Shown here: piece after piece, positions 14,059-22,537 of the stretch
Numbering within the stretch: the first letter of the stretch is position 1
Layout: each line of letters begins with the position of its first letter
Origin: UBA4744 sp035282865
Lineage (GTDB): Bacteria; Actinomycetota; Acidimicrobiia; Spongiisociales; UBA4744
Direction: 5' to 3'
Assembly (NCBI GenBank): GCA_035282865.1
Contig: DATEVB010000004.1
Coordinates: 1 to 31,493, forward strand
Length of the DNA: 31,493 bases
The notes under the pieces: model-generated
Told to the model about the DNA's origin: nothing
The model's database searches: none
What the model saw: only the letters and a program-made list of their open reading frames with translations
Position numbers and translations under genes: made by a program

Positions 14059-16746
14059 ATGACCTTGCAGGAACCCGCCCCGGTCCCCAGATCCTGGCAC
14101 GCTCTTGCGGTGCAGCAGGCTGCAGCCGAACTCGGCGCCGATCTCAAGTCCGGTCTTTCCTCGGATGAAGTGGCGCATCGACTCGCCAGGGTGGGGCCTA
14201 ACGTCCTCCAGACCCAAGCAGGCCCATCGCGAATACGTCTTTTCCTGAACCAGTTTGCCGACGCTCTGATCTGGGTGTTGCTGGTGGCCGCCTTCATCAG
14301 CGGCGTCATCCTGGACGACTGGGTAGATGCCATCGTGATCCTCGCCATCGTGTTCTTGAACGCCACGATCGGCTACACCCAGGAGAGTCGGGCGGAAGAG
14401 GCGCTGGCGGCACTCAAGGAGATGACCGCTCCGGACGCTCGGGCCCTTCGGGACGGAGCGGAACGACGGATTGCGGCCGCCGACCTGGTTCCCGGCGATG
14501 TCGTGATTCTCGAGGTGGGAGACCTGGTTCCCGCCGATGGTCGTCTGGCGAAGGCGGTCCACCTCAAGGTGGACGAATCACTTCTGACCGGCGAATCCAT
14601 GCCGGTCGACAAGGGCGTGGGAGCCGTGTCCGAGGCGGCGTCGCTGGCCGACCGCACGTCCATGGTGTACTCCGGGACGGCCATCGCCGCCGGGCGGGCC
14701 CGCATGGTGGTTGCGGCTACCGGACGGGCAACGGCGATGGGTCAGATCGCTGAGTTGCTGAGCGAAGAAGAGCCTCCCACCCCGCTTCAAGTGTCCCTTG
14801 ACAGGGTCGGCAAGCGGATTGGCCTGCTGGCGCTCGGCATCGCCGTCGTCATCTTTGGGCTGGGCGTCCTGCGGGGCTTTGACGCCCCGCTGATGTTTTT
14901 GACGGCAGTAGCGCTGGCGGTCGCCGCCATACCCGAAGGTTTGCCGGCCGTTGTGACCATCACCCTGGCGCGTGGGGTGCAGCGGATGGCGAGGGAACAC
15001 GCCATCGTGCGCCGCTTGCCTGCGGTCGAATCGCTGGGCTCAGCCAGTGTCATCTGTACCGACAAGACCGGCACCCTGACGCAGAACAAGATCCGGCTGC
15101 ACGAGATAGCCTTTACCGACATTCATCAAACTCCGTCCGAGGCCGATGTCGGGGACGAGCGGGTTCGCCGGTTCGCCCAGATAGCCGCCTTGTGCAACGA
15201 CGGGGAATTGGGACCGGAAGGGCCGCTCGGCGATCCCACCGAGACGGCTCTGCTCCTGGCACTCTCCGAGGATATGGGCATCGATCCAGGGAGAATCAGG
15301 GACGAACACCCGCGCCTCGATGAAGTGGCTTTCGACAGCCGTCGGAAGCGCATGGGCACACTTCATCCCCTTGGTGAGGCTTACTTCCTGGCGGTCAAAG
15401 GCGCCCCCGAGGTGGTGCTGGAGCGATCGACGATGGTCGCTTTCGCGCGCGGTGCCGAACCGATCGACGAGGAACGCCGCACCGCGGCACTCGCTATCGC
15501 CGCCTCGATGGCCGGAAGAGGGCTCCGCACCCTGGCCCTCGCCTACCGGGAGGTGTCAGAGCGGCCGGCCGATCTCGAAGCTGCCGAAACGGATCTGGTT
15601 GTCGTTGCAATTGTCGGAATGAGCGACGCCGTTCGCCCGGAAGCCGGGACGGCCGTGGCGGTGGCTCACGAGGCGGGCATCCGCGTGGTGATGGTGACCG
15701 GCGACCATCCCGTAACGGCCGAAGCCATCGGTCGCGAGGTCGGGATCCTCAGCGAAGCCGGCCAGGTCATGGCCGGTGATCGACTGCGTGAGATCCCGGA
15801 GGATGAGTTGGCCGCTCAGGTCGAACGGAACGAGGTGTACGCCCGGGTCGATCCCGTCGACAAGGTGAAGATCGTGCACGCATGGCAGGCCAGGGGAGAG
15901 ATCGTTGCGATGACCGGGGACGGCGTAAACGACGCTCCGGCGCTCCGGGCCGCCGACATCGGAGTGGCCATGGGCAGCGGGACTGCTGTGACTCGGGAAG
16001 CGTCGGCGATGGTGCTCACCGACGACAACTTCGCCACCATCGTCAGCGCGGTTCGGGAAGGTCGTGCCATTTTCGCCAATCTCAAGAAGGTTGTGTACTT
16101 CCTTTTGTCGTGCAATGCCAGCGAGGTCCTGGTCATGCTGTTCGGTTTCCTGCTGTTCGGCGCCCTGGGAGAACCACTGCTGCCCACCCAGTTGTTGTGG
16201 ATCAACCTGATCACCGACGGGCTACCGGCTATCGCCCTGGGACTGGATCCGGCCGTGCCGGGCATCATGTCCCTGCCTCCAGATCGCGGTCGGGAAATGC
16301 TGGCGCCGCCCCGGCTGCTCCGGATCCTGGGACAAGGGGTCATCCTGGCAGTTGCCACCCTTGCGGTGACCGTATACGGCCATTATCTGAAGGGAGCTGA
16401 GTGGGACTACGTCCGTACGCTCATGTTCACGACCCTGGTTGCCGTCCAGTTGCTGCATGCCTTCAACGTCCGGGCGGAGGGGCCGGGAGTGTGGAAGGTG
16501 GGTTTCGGGGGCAACCCCACCTTGCTCGCCGCGGTCGCGGTGCCGGTCTTCCTACAGCTGGGTGTCGTCTATACCCCATTCGGGAATCAGCTGTTCTCCA
16601 CGGTGCCGATCGATCCCATCGAATGGGCGGTCATCGTCGGATTTGCCGTCGCCAGCTTCCTGGTGGTGGCGGCTTCTGAGCGTTTCATTGAGCAACGGCG
16701 CCTCTCTGTAGAGGCCGGGGCGGTCGAGCGGTCCTTCGACGGGTAG
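14059..16746 (+). CDS. SERCA-like Ca2+-transporting P-type ATPase (type II, CtpF-like)
   Basis: An 895-residue membrane pump. Actuator motif TGES at 177-180, phosphorylated Asp at D335 in DKTGTLT, nucleotide-domain KGAPE, VTGDHP, and hinge GDGVNDAP from residue 620. Ion ligands match the sarcoplasmic Ca2+ pump: PEGL in M4 (E293), N686 and E689 in M5 (CNASEV), and N716, T719 and D720 in M6 (WINLITDGLPA). Both Ca2+ sites are thus largely intact, which argues for calcium rather than Mg2+, Na+ or H+. Ten membrane segments are consistent with its length. The ribosome site is weak (AAGG about ten bases up). It is followed by Hsp20 on the same strand and by a DosR-like system. M. tuberculosis ctpF, the same pump class, belongs to the DosR regulon. 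Confidence 0.92.
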   Translation: MTLQEPAPVPRSWHALAVQQAAAELGADLKSGLSSDEVAHRLARVGPNVLQTQAGPSRIRLFLNQFADALIWVLLVAAFISGVILDDWVDAIVILAIVFLNATIGYTQESRAEEALAALKEMTAPDARALRDGAERRIAAADLVPGDVVILEVGDLVPADGRLAKAVHLKVDESLLTGESMPVDKGVGAVSEAASLADRTSMVYSGTAIAAGRARMVVAATGRATAMGQIAELLSEEEPPTPLQVSLDRVGKRIGLLALGIAVVIFGLGVLRGFDAPLMFLTAVALAVAAIPEGLPAVVTITLARGVQRMAREHAIVRRLPAVESLGSASVICTDKTGTLTQNKIRLHEIAFTDIHQTPSEADVGDERVRRFAQIAALCNDGELGPEGPLGDPTETALLLALSEDMGIDPGRIRDEHPRLDEVAFDSRRKRMGTLHPLGEAYFLAVKGAPEVVLERSTMVAFARGAEPIDEERRTAALAIAASMAGRGLRTLALAYREVSERPADLEAAETDLVVVAIVGMSDAVRPEAGTAVAVAHEAGIRVVMVTGDHPVTAEAIGREVGILSEAGQVMAGDRLREIPEDELAAQVERNEVYARVDPVDKVKIVHAWQARGEIVAMTGDGVNDAPALRAADIGVAMGSGTAVTREASAMVLTDDNFATIVSAVREGRAIFANLKKVVYFLLSCNASEVLVMLFGFLLFGALGEPLLPTQLLWINLITDGLPAIALGLDPAVPGIMSLPPDRGREMLAPPRLLRILGQGVILAVATLAVTVYGHYLKGAEWDYVRTLMFTTLVAVQLLHAFNVRAEGPGVWKVGFGGNPTLLAAVAVPVFLQLGVVYTPFGNQLFSTVPIDPIEWAVIVGFAVASFLVVAASERFIEQRRLSVEAGAVERSFDG

Positions 16747-16752
16747 TTGGTC

Positions 16753-16780
16753 CACGGGTTGACTTTCGCCTCTACCCGTG
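16753..16780 (+). terminator. Hairpin between the ATPase and hsp20 genes
   Basis: A perfect 7-bp inverted repeat CACGGGT / ACCCGTG with a 14-base spacer begins six bases after the ATPase stop codon. No T-tract follows. The spacer contains TTGACT, a -35-like word, so this could also be an operator over an hsp20 promoter. It does not match the CIRCE or HAIR heat-shock operators. Confidence 0.45.
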
Positions 16781-16825
16781 CGAGCCCCATCGGAGTACGA
16801 CGGAGATGTAAAAGGAGGTGCCGTA

Positions 16826-17317
16826 ATGGCAATCTCGAGGTGGGCGCCGTTTAGCGCTTTGACCTCTCTCGAGCGCGAGATGCAGAACTTCGAGCGAGAG
16901 CTCCACTCCCTCCTCGGACGGATTGGCGGTGCTGGTGAAGAGGTGGCCTGGCGGCCCGATACGGATGTTTACCGCGAAGGTGAAACGCTGGTGGTCAGGG
17001 CGGAACTACCCGGCATCGAACCGGACAAGCATCTGGAGATCGATGTGGAGGACAACATCCTCCGTATTCGAGGGCATAAGCGCCTCGAGCGAGAGATCGA
17101 TGAAGAGCACCGGTTCGTGCGAGAGTGCCGCTTCGGATCTTTTCAGCGCGATATCCTGCTTCCCGACGGTGTCGAAGCCAGCAACGTCGAAGCTGTCTAC
17201 GAGAACGGCGTGCTGACGGTTCGTGTTCCAGTTCCGGCCGGAGCGGCGGGCGGCACCAAGATCCCTATCAAGGTGGAGGCGAGGAAGACACCGGCATCAA
17301 AGATTGCGCCGGACTAG
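16826..17317 (+). CDS. Hsp20 small heat-shock protein (alpha-crystallin type)
   Basis: A 163-residue ATP-independent holdase chaperone that forms oligomers in the cytoplasm. The N-terminal arm ALTSLEREMQNFERELHSLL precedes the alpha-crystallin domain, about residues 43-145 (RPDTDVYREGETLVVRAELPG, later RFGSFQRDILLP). The domain ends with the conserved ENGVLTVRVPV, followed by the IPI (I-x-I) tail motif that links dimers. The ATG at 16826 is chosen because AAAGGAGGTG stands five bases upstream; an upstream in-frame start would read through that site. It sits between the Ca2+ ATPase and the convergent GAF kinase. The dormancy protein HspX/Acr of mycobacteria is in the same family and is a hallmark DosR target, though Hsp20 genes are common enough that the family alone proves little. 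Confidence 0.95.
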   Translation: MAISRWAPFSALTSLEREMQNFERELHSLLGRIGGAGEEVAWRPDTDVYREGETLVVRAELPGIEPDKHLEIDVEDNILRIRGHKRLEREIDEEHRFVRECRFGSFQRDILLPDGVEASNVEAVYENGVLTVRVPVPAGAAGGTKIPIKVEARKTPASKIAPD

Positions 17318-17365
17318 GATGCCGAGCGGTCAGGCAGGCGAAGGCGTTACCAGCCGGACTCCTCG

Positions 17366-18481
17366 TCAGACGGGCAGTACCACCCGGACGGTGGTGCCGA
17401 ATCCTGCCCGGCTGATGATCTCGGAATCACCGTTGGCATCCCGGGCCCGGGCCCGCAGATTGTCGAGGCCCATGCCCCGCTCGACCGTGTTCGGGTCGAA
17501 ACCGCGCCCCCGGTCTGCCACGGTGATGACGAGCCGGTCTGCTCCCCGGTGTACGCTGACGCTCACTCTTCCAACGCCCGAGTGCCGCAAGGCGTTGCTG
17601 GTTGCTTCCCGGACCACCTGGAGCACGTCGCTGACCGCCTCGCCGGGGAGATCGTTTACCTCACCGGTCACCGTGAGGTCGACGCTCGCCTCGTACGGCT
17701 CGGCCAATTGACCGACCAGGTCGCCCAGCTCTCCCTTGAGGCTGCGGCGCGTCCACACCGGTGGGCGAAGGTCGAAGATGAACTTGCGGAGCGACGCTAT
17801 CGCCTCATCGAGACGCTGGACCGACTCGGTGAGGCTCATTTTCACCGTCGGGTTCTCGACTTTCTGTCCTAGCGATTGCAGGGATAGCCCGACCGCGAAC
17901 AGGTCCTGGATGATGGCGTCGTGAAGATCGCGAGCGATGCGTTCCCGGTCCTCGACTACCACGGCGCGGCGCAGCCGGCCATGCATCCGGGAGGTGGCGA
18001 TCGCCGAGCCGGCAATGGCGGCCAGCGCTTCGACAAGTGCTTCATCATGACCTGTGAACCCCCCCGGCTTCTCGGTGAGGTAGAGGTTGCCGAACGTCTC
18101 ACCGCCCACCGTGATCGGCATACCGAGGAAGGTCTCCATTGGAGGGTGATGCCGTGGGAAACCAACCGAATCGGGATGGTCGCCAATCCGGTCGATCCGC
18201 ACCGTCTTGCCCATCTCGGTGATTGTGCCCAACAGACCCCGTCCCTGTGGGGGCAGGCCAATGGCGGCTGCGGTCTCCTGGTCGAGTCCCGCATGAACGA
18301 ATTGGATGAGTGCACCGTGCTCGCCCAGCACACCGAGCGCTCCGTACGCCGCACCCGTGAGTTCCATGCCGGTATCGACCGTGGTCCGGAGCACCGCCGT
18401 CAAATCGGTTTGCCGGGTGACCGCAGAAGCGGCTGTCACCAGCTTCGCCAATCGATCAGAAGGAATGATCGGTTGATGCAT
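17366..18481 (-). CDS. GAF-domain sensor histidine kinase, DosS/DosT-like
   Basis: A 371-residue soluble NarL-type kinase. One GAF domain (about residues 20-168) is followed by HisKA_3 dimerisation helices with the phosphorylated His in RIARDLHDAI (H187) and a HATPase domain (N-box REATSNALRHS, then ADRGRGFDP and GMGLDNLRARA). The GAF segment DHPDSVGFPRHHPPMETFLGMPI and NLYLTEKPGGF closely resembles the heme-binding GAF-A of mycobacterial DosS/DosT, which I recall placing its heme His in this HPPM region; H111/H112 are here. DosS/T carry two GAF domains, this protein has one. No membrane segment. It is divergent from the DosR-like regulator gene (133 bp between the starts) and is surely its partner. 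GTTAAC near the ATG may be a -10 of a near-leaderless transcript (weak). Confidence 0.9.
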   Translation of the reverse strand: MHQPIIPSDRLAKLVTAASAVTRQTDLTAVLRTTVDTGMELTGAAYGALGVLGEHGALIQFVHAGLDQETAAAIGLPPQGRGLLGTITEMGKTVRIDRIGDHPDSVGFPRHHPPMETFLGMPITVGGETFGNLYLTEKPGGFTGHDEALVEALAAIAGSAIATSRMHGRLRRAVVVEDRERIARDLHDAIIQDLFAVGLSLQSLGQKVENPTVKMSLTESVQRLDEAIASLRKFIFDLRPPVWTRRSLKGELGDLVGQLAEPYEASVDLTVTGEVNDLPGEAVSDVLQVVREATSNALRHSGVGRVSVSVHRGADRLVITVADRGRGFDPNTVERGMGLDNLRARARDANGDSEIISRAGFGTTVRVVLPV

Positions 18482-18614
18482 GGTGCAAGGTTAACCGGCC
18501 TCAGTGCTGCCACTCACAAACACGATCACTCTCCGCCGGCCTTCGAGGCGTTCCTGCATCGGCCTGTTCTCCTCCGCGGCAAGTAGCCTTGGAAGAGACG
18601 AGGAGGCAAAGCGT

Positions 18615-19289
18615 TTGCGATTGTTGATAGTGGACGACCACGAGATCGTCAGACAGGGTCTGAAGACGTTGCTCGATGCTCACGAGGACATCGAGGTCGT
18701 CGGGGAAGCGGGCACCGCCGAAGAGGGTGTTCGTCGGGTCGGCTACGACTCGCCTGATGTCGTCGTCATGGATGTACGGTTGCCGGACGCCACCGGTATC
18801 GAAGCCTGCCGCGAGATCCGCTCACGGTGGCCGGATGTCAAGGTCCTCATGTTGACTTCCTTTGCGGATGAAGAAGCCCTGTTCGCCTCTATCGTGGCCG
18901 GCGCTTCCGGGTATGTCTTGAAACGCATCAGGGGTGACGAGCTGGTGGAGAGCGTCCGGCGGGTTGGGCGCGGCGAGTCGCTGCTGGATCCGACCATGAC
19001 CGAGCGTGTGTTCCGCAAGATACGCGGCGAAGAACCAGACGATCCGCTCCTGGCGCGGTTGTCGCCGCAAGAGCGCAAGATCCTCGATCTGATCGCAGAC
19101 GGACTCACCAACCGGGAGATCGCCGACGAGATGTTCCTGGCCGAGAAAACGGTCAAGAACTACGTGTCGAATCTACTCAGCAAGCTCGAGATGACGCGGA
19201 GGACGGAAGCTGCCGCCTACGCGGCGCGGCTGGCGGCACGCAAGGAGCAGCAGTATCCACCCGAACAGTGGGGGGAGCCACAACCATGA
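18615..19289 (+). CDS. NarL/LuxR-family response regulator, DosR (DevR)-like
   Basis: A 224-residue transcription factor. Receiver domain residues 1-118: acidic pair D7/D8, phospho-acceptor D53 (VVVMDVRLPD), T81 and K103. The C-terminal LuxR-type helix-turn-helix (about 147-205) contains MFLAEKTVKNYVSNLLSKLE and RRTEAAAYAARL, nearly the mycobacterial DosR recognition region, so a DosR-like DNA site is expected. The TTG start is chosen because GAGGAGG lies eight bases before it; the longer upstream ATG reading adds 37 residues unrelated to a receiver. Its stop overlaps the uspA ATG by four bases. Partner kinase is divergent. A DosR-box-like sequence lies upstream of nifJ at 7840-7854; none is obvious in its own promoter region. 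Confidence 0.92.
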   Translation: MRLLIVDDHEIVRQGLKTLLDAHEDIEVVGEAGTAEEGVRRVGYDSPDVVVMDVRLPDATGIEACREIRSRWPDVKVLMLTSFADEEALFASIVAGASGYVLKRIRGDELVESVRRVGRGESLLDPTMTERVFRKIRGEEPDDPLLARLSPQERKILDLIADGLTNREIADEMFLAEKTVKNYVSNLLSKLEMTRRTEAAAYAARLAARKEQQYPPEQWGEPQP

Positions 19290-19711
19290 TCATTGTTGTC
19301 GGTATAGACGAATCGGAATCGAGCACAAACAGCATCCGCAAGGCCATCGAGCTGTCCGAAACCCTTCAGGCAGAACTGCATGTCGTCCACGCTGCCCATA
19401 TCCCGGGCACCCTGCTGGCTGTTCTGAACCAGGTGCCTGCCGACATAACGCAACTCGAACAGGCACAACGGGATTCGGTGTGGGCGATCGCCGGCCCACT
19501 CCTGGAGGAAACGTCGGTCCAGGTCAAGCGGGTCGACCTGACGGGGTATCCGGCGGACGCCCTCGTTGAATACGCACGGGGAGTCGGGGCGGACTTGATC
19601 GTGGTTGGTTCGCGCGGCAGGGGTGAGCTGGCTGCCCTCTTCCTGGGCAGCACCAGCCACCGGGTATTGCACCTCGCCCATTGCGATGTGCTGGTGGTCA
19701 AAGGAGGGTGA
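19286..19711 (+). CDS. Universal stress protein, UspA family
   Basis: A 141-residue single-domain Usp. It begins MIIVVGIDESESSTNSIRKA, the usual beta1 and helix 1, and ends with the ATP-binding G-2x-G-9x-G-(S/T) motif in VVGSRGRGELAALFLGSTSHRVL followed by HCDVLVVKGG. Because that motif is complete it is probably the ATP-binding type, as are several mycobacterial DosR-regulated Usp proteins. ATG overlaps the response-regulator stop (ATGA), so it is translationally coupled to it. The CBS-BON gene follows after two bases. Expected role: cytoplasmic stress or dormancy regulation through ATP binding (family knowledge). Confidence 0.93.
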   Translation: MIIVVGIDESESSTNSIRKAIELSETLQAELHVVHAAHIPGTLLAVLNQVPADITQLEQAQRDSVWAIAGPLLEETSVQVKRVDLTGYPADALVEYARGVGADLIVVGSRGRGELAALFLGSTSHRVLHLAHCDVLVVKGG

Positions 19712-19713
19712 CG

Positions 19714-20349
19714 ATGCGGGTGCTCGACATCATGAGCATCGATGTCTTGACGGTATCTCCTGAGGACAGTCTCAAAACGGCCGCCCGCCGGATGGTTGAA
19801 GGGGGTGTGAGCGGCCTACCCGTCATCGACGCCAACAGCACGCTCGTAGGGATCATCACGGAGGCCGATTTTCTAGAGCGGGAAGCGGACCGCCCCCATC
19901 GGAGATTGCTCGATGCGCTCATGCACAAGCCGGACACAATTGTGGAAGCGGAGATGGTGGGCGAGGTGATGAGCACCCACCCGGTGGTCATCTACCCGGA
20001 AGCGAGCGTTACCGAAGCGGCCCGGGTCATGTCGCACCACCACGTCAAGCGGTTGCCGGTCGTGAATGACGAGGGTGTATTGCAGGGAATCATCAGCCGG
20101 GGGGACGTGGTAACCGTATTCACGCGGCCCGACGATGTCATTGAGGATGAGATCCGTGAGGACATCATCAAACGGGTCCTGCTCCTGGACGGTGATTCTC
20201 TCGATGTGAGGGTATCCGACGGGATCGTCGTGCTATCCGGCCGGCTGCCGACCCGAACCGACAAGCGCCTACTCGAAGAGATGGTGCGTCGCATCGACGG
20301 CGTCGTGCGAATGGAGAGCGACGTTGTCTTCGAAGTCGACGACACGTAG
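19714..20349 (+). CDS. Tandem CBS domain plus BON domain protein
   Basis: A 211-residue cytosolic protein. Two CBS motifs form one Bateman module: the first from VLDIMSIDVLTVSPEDSL to VGIITEADFLERE, the second from GEVMSTHPVVIYPEASVTEA to LQGIISRGDVVTVFTRP. The C-terminus, about residues 150-211 (DIIKRVLLLDGDSLDVRVSDG and GIVVLSGRLPT), is a BON domain, a small fold that binds membranes or other ligands. Bateman modules bind adenosyl compounds such as AMP or ATP. CBS-only Rv2626c (Hrp1) is a strongly induced DosR-regulon protein; this one adds the BON tail. The ATG has AAGGAGGGTG upstream. It follows uspA by two bases and may be cotranscribed with the next gene. Confidence 0.92.
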   Translation: MRVLDIMSIDVLTVSPEDSLKTAARRMVEGGVSGLPVIDANSTLVGIITEADFLEREADRPHRRLLDALMHKPDTIVEAEMVGEVMSTHPVVIYPEASVTEAARVMSHHHVKRLPVVNDEGVLQGIISRGDVVTVFTRPDDVIEDEIREDIIKRVLLLDGDSLDVRVSDGIVVLSGRLPTRTDKRLLEEMVRRIDGVVRMESDVVFEVDDT

Positions 20350-20354
20350 CAGCC

Positions 20355-21182
20355 TTGAACTCCGCCATTGCGCGTCAGGATTGGCCGGGAGCGGGTTCCG
20401 GTCATCTCTTTCTGGCCCACGCCACCGGGTTCTGCAAGGAGGTCTGGGATCCTGTGGTCGCCGAGTTGCGGTCCATCGGCTGGGACGGCTCGATGACGGC
20501 GTGGGATGCTCCCGGTCACGGCGGCTCGCCGGCGATACCGGTGCCGTTCGACTGGTGGGACATGGCCCGCGCCGCACTCGACATGGTCAAGCGCCCCGGG
20601 TCCAGTAGCCCGAAGGTCGGAGTGGGTCATTCGATGGGTGGGGCAACGCTGGTGATGGCCGAACTGCTCGATCCGGGCTCGTTGCAGGGGTTGATCCTGA
20701 TCGAGCCGATCATCTTCCCCCCTCCGTTCCAGCGTATCGAGGAGCATCCGCTGGCGGTCGGGGCCACCCGGCGTCGGGCCTCGTTCGCTTCTTCCGATGA
20801 AGCTCTGGAGAACTTCTCGTCGAAGGCAGCGTTCGGGTCGTGGGACGAACGGGCCCTTCGAGCGTACGTTCAAGGCGGTCTCGTCGAGCGAGATGGACGC
20901 TTCTGGCTTGCGTGCGAACCGCAGTTCGAGGCCGACCTCTACCGGTCCGGCTCCGCCCACCGCGCCTACGAGCGCCTGTCCGACGTCGAGTGCCCTGTCC
21001 TCATCCTCTCCGGCCAGTCCTCCTTCACGCACCCGGAGACCTTTGCGGCGCATCTCGCCGCTCAGTTCCCACACGGTCGTTACCGGGTCATCCCCGGGAC
21101 GGGACATTTCTTGCCGATGGAACGACCCGACCTGGTTGCCGCTCAGATCGCCGACGAGCTGCAACGACTCGGCGTCGGGTGA
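20355..21182 (+). CDS. Alpha/beta hydrolase of unknown substrate
   Basis: A 275-residue serine-hydrolase fold protein. The oxyanion region is LFLAHATGFCKEVWDPVV, the nucleophile elbow GHSMGG gives S93, and the His is H251 in GTGHFLPMERPD. The usual acid after strand 7 is absent: the stretch is LILSGQSSFTHPE, so E117 (LILIEP, after strand 6) or another residue must serve, as in some subfamilies. Cap region about 120-210. Start TTG at 20355, five bases after the CBS-BON stop; no better in-frame start nearby. No signal peptide, so probably cytoplasmic. It lies between the stress operon and menF and could belong to either; MenH is encoded elsewhere, so this is not needed for that step. Substrate not predictable. 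Confidence 0.8.
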   Translation: MNSAIARQDWPGAGSGHLFLAHATGFCKEVWDPVVAELRSIGWDGSMTAWDAPGHGGSPAIPVPFDWWDMARAALDMVKRPGSSSPKVGVGHSMGGATLVMAELLDPGSLQGLILIEPIIFPPPFQRIEEHPLAVGATRRRASFASSDEALENFSSKAAFGSWDERALRAYVQGGLVERDGRFWLACEPQFEADLYRSGSAHRAYERLSDVECPVLILSGQSSFTHPETFAAHLAAQFPHGRYRVIPGTGHFLPMERPDLVAAQIADELQRLGVG

Positions 21183-21211
21183 GCGGCCCGGGCAACGTAG
21201 AATGTCAGGCC

Positions 21212-22531
21212 GTGCTCATACCGTCAACCGCACTCGAACAGCTCGCTCGCCAACTCTCCGGCGACGCGCCGCGGCTCAGGGTGGCCTCCGTGCCGGTCGA
21301 GGTCGACCCGCTCCAGCTGGTGAGAGCGGGAGCCGCTTTGTTCTCCACGGCCGGGTATTTCGGGAGGCCGGGCGAATCCGAGATTGGTGGGCTGGGCGTC
21401 GCCTGGCGGACGGTCGCTCCCTACGGTTACGATCGGTTCGAGTCGCTGGCTTCCTCTCTCGAATGGATGGAAGATCCGCAGTTGCGGGCCCTGGTCGGGT
21501 TCTCGTTCGACCCGGACGGTCCGCACCGGTCTGAGTGGGACGGGTTCACGTCGACCGCGGCCGTGGTGCCGGCCGCCGCCGTCGTGTCTGAAGCGGGCTC
21601 GCGTCGCCTGGTGGTGACCCTGCCCCCGGGACGCGCCGCCCGGGAACTCCTGGCAACGTTGGGCGACCTGCGGGAGCAACCACCTCCGAGCAGCATGCAG
21701 GCTGCCGACCATGCCATCGAATCGCGTCCCGCTCCGGCGGAATGGGTGGAGGCGGTGCGCGAATCCGTCGAGGCGATCGGGCAGAGAGCCATGGACAAAG
21801 TGGTGTTGGCTCGCTCGGTGATCGTGCGTGCCGACGTTGCGCCGGCACCATTCGATCTGGTTGCCAGGCTGCGGTCCGTGTATCCGGGATGTTTTGCCTT
21901 CGGCTGGCAGGAAGCCGACGGTGCCTTCGTCGGTGCCACCCCGGAGCTCTTGATTGAGCGGCAGGGCGAGCGGGTGCGTTCGCAAGCGCTGGCCGGGTCT
22001 GCGCAGCGCGGTGAAGGCGAGGAAGAAGATCGGGCCTTTGGGGAGGCTCTCATGGCCAGCAAGAAGGACCGGCGTGAGCACGCGGTGGTCGTCGACGACA
22101 TCGTCTCCAAGCTCGGCCCGATAACCGGGCAGCTCTCCGCACCGCCGTTGCCGGCTCTGCTGAAAATGGCCAACGTCCAGCATCTCGCCTCCGAGGTGGT
22201 TGGTGTGCTGGACTCTCCCCGCTCTGTGATCGAAGTCGCCGGCGTTCTCCATCCCACTCCGGCCGTCGCCGGCGTACCTCAAGCCGAGGCACTGGCGTTC
22301 ATCAGTAAGGCCGAGAGCATTGATCGGGGTTGGTACTCGGGCGGGATCGGGTGGACCGACGCCGGCGGCAATGGGCAGATCGCCGTTGCGCTTCGCTGCG
22401 CGCTGGTCAGGGGTGACACGGCGCATCTATATGCCGGAGCGGGTATCGTCGCCGGCTCGCGTCCCGAGCGGGAATTGGAGGAGACCAGACTGAAGTTCCG
22501 TCCCTTGTTGAATCTCCTGACCGAGGCGTGA
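21212..22531 (+). CDS. menF: Isochorismate synthase
   Basis: A 439-residue chorismate-binding enzyme that converts chorismate to isochorismate, the committed step to menaquinone. Motifs of the MenF/EntC/DhbC group are clear: KVVLARSVIVRAD, FAFGWQEADGAFVGATPELL, QALAGSAQRG, SKKDRREHAVVVDDI, QHLASEVVGVL, GVLHPTPAVAGVP, and the C-terminal GWYSGGIGWTDAGGNGQIAV and AGAGIVAGSRPE. The start GTG at 21212 gives the usual length; an upstream reading would run into the hydrolase gene. Ribosome site poor. It is convergent with menD, with six bases between the stop codons. Alternatives such as EntC for siderophores are less likely because the menaquinone genes are next to it. Confidence 0.93.
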   Translation: MLIPSTALEQLARQLSGDAPRLRVASVPVEVDPLQLVRAGAALFSTAGYFGRPGESEIGGLGVAWRTVAPYGYDRFESLASSLEWMEDPQLRALVGFSFDPDGPHRSEWDGFTSTAAVVPAAAVVSEAGSRRLVVTLPPGRAARELLATLGDLREQPPPSSMQAADHAIESRPAPAEWVEAVRESVEAIGQRAMDKVVLARSVIVRADVAPAPFDLVARLRSVYPGCFAFGWQEADGAFVGATPELLIERQGERVRSQALAGSAQRGEGEEEDRAFGEALMASKKDRREHAVVVDDIVSKLGPITGQLSAPPLPALLKMANVQHLASEVVGVLDSPRSVIEVAGVLHPTPAVAGVPQAEALAFISKAESIDRGWYSGGIGWTDAGGNGQIAVALRCALVRGDTAHLYAGAGIVAGSRPERELEETRLKFRPLLNLLTEA

Positions 22532-22537
22532 CCCCGG

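Noticed and set aside
19992..21164. 390-codon minus-strand frame across the CBS-BON and hydrolase genes
   Set aside because: Crosses two well-supported plus-strand genes and has a low-complexity Ser/Arg-rich composition.
20840..21211. N-terminal extension of menF
   Set aside because: It overlaps the 3' half of the hydrolase gene in another frame; the isochorismate synthase fold starts after the GTG at 21212.
21224..22426. 400-codon minus-strand frame inside menF
   Set aside because: No homology pattern visible; menF motifs on the plus strand are complete.
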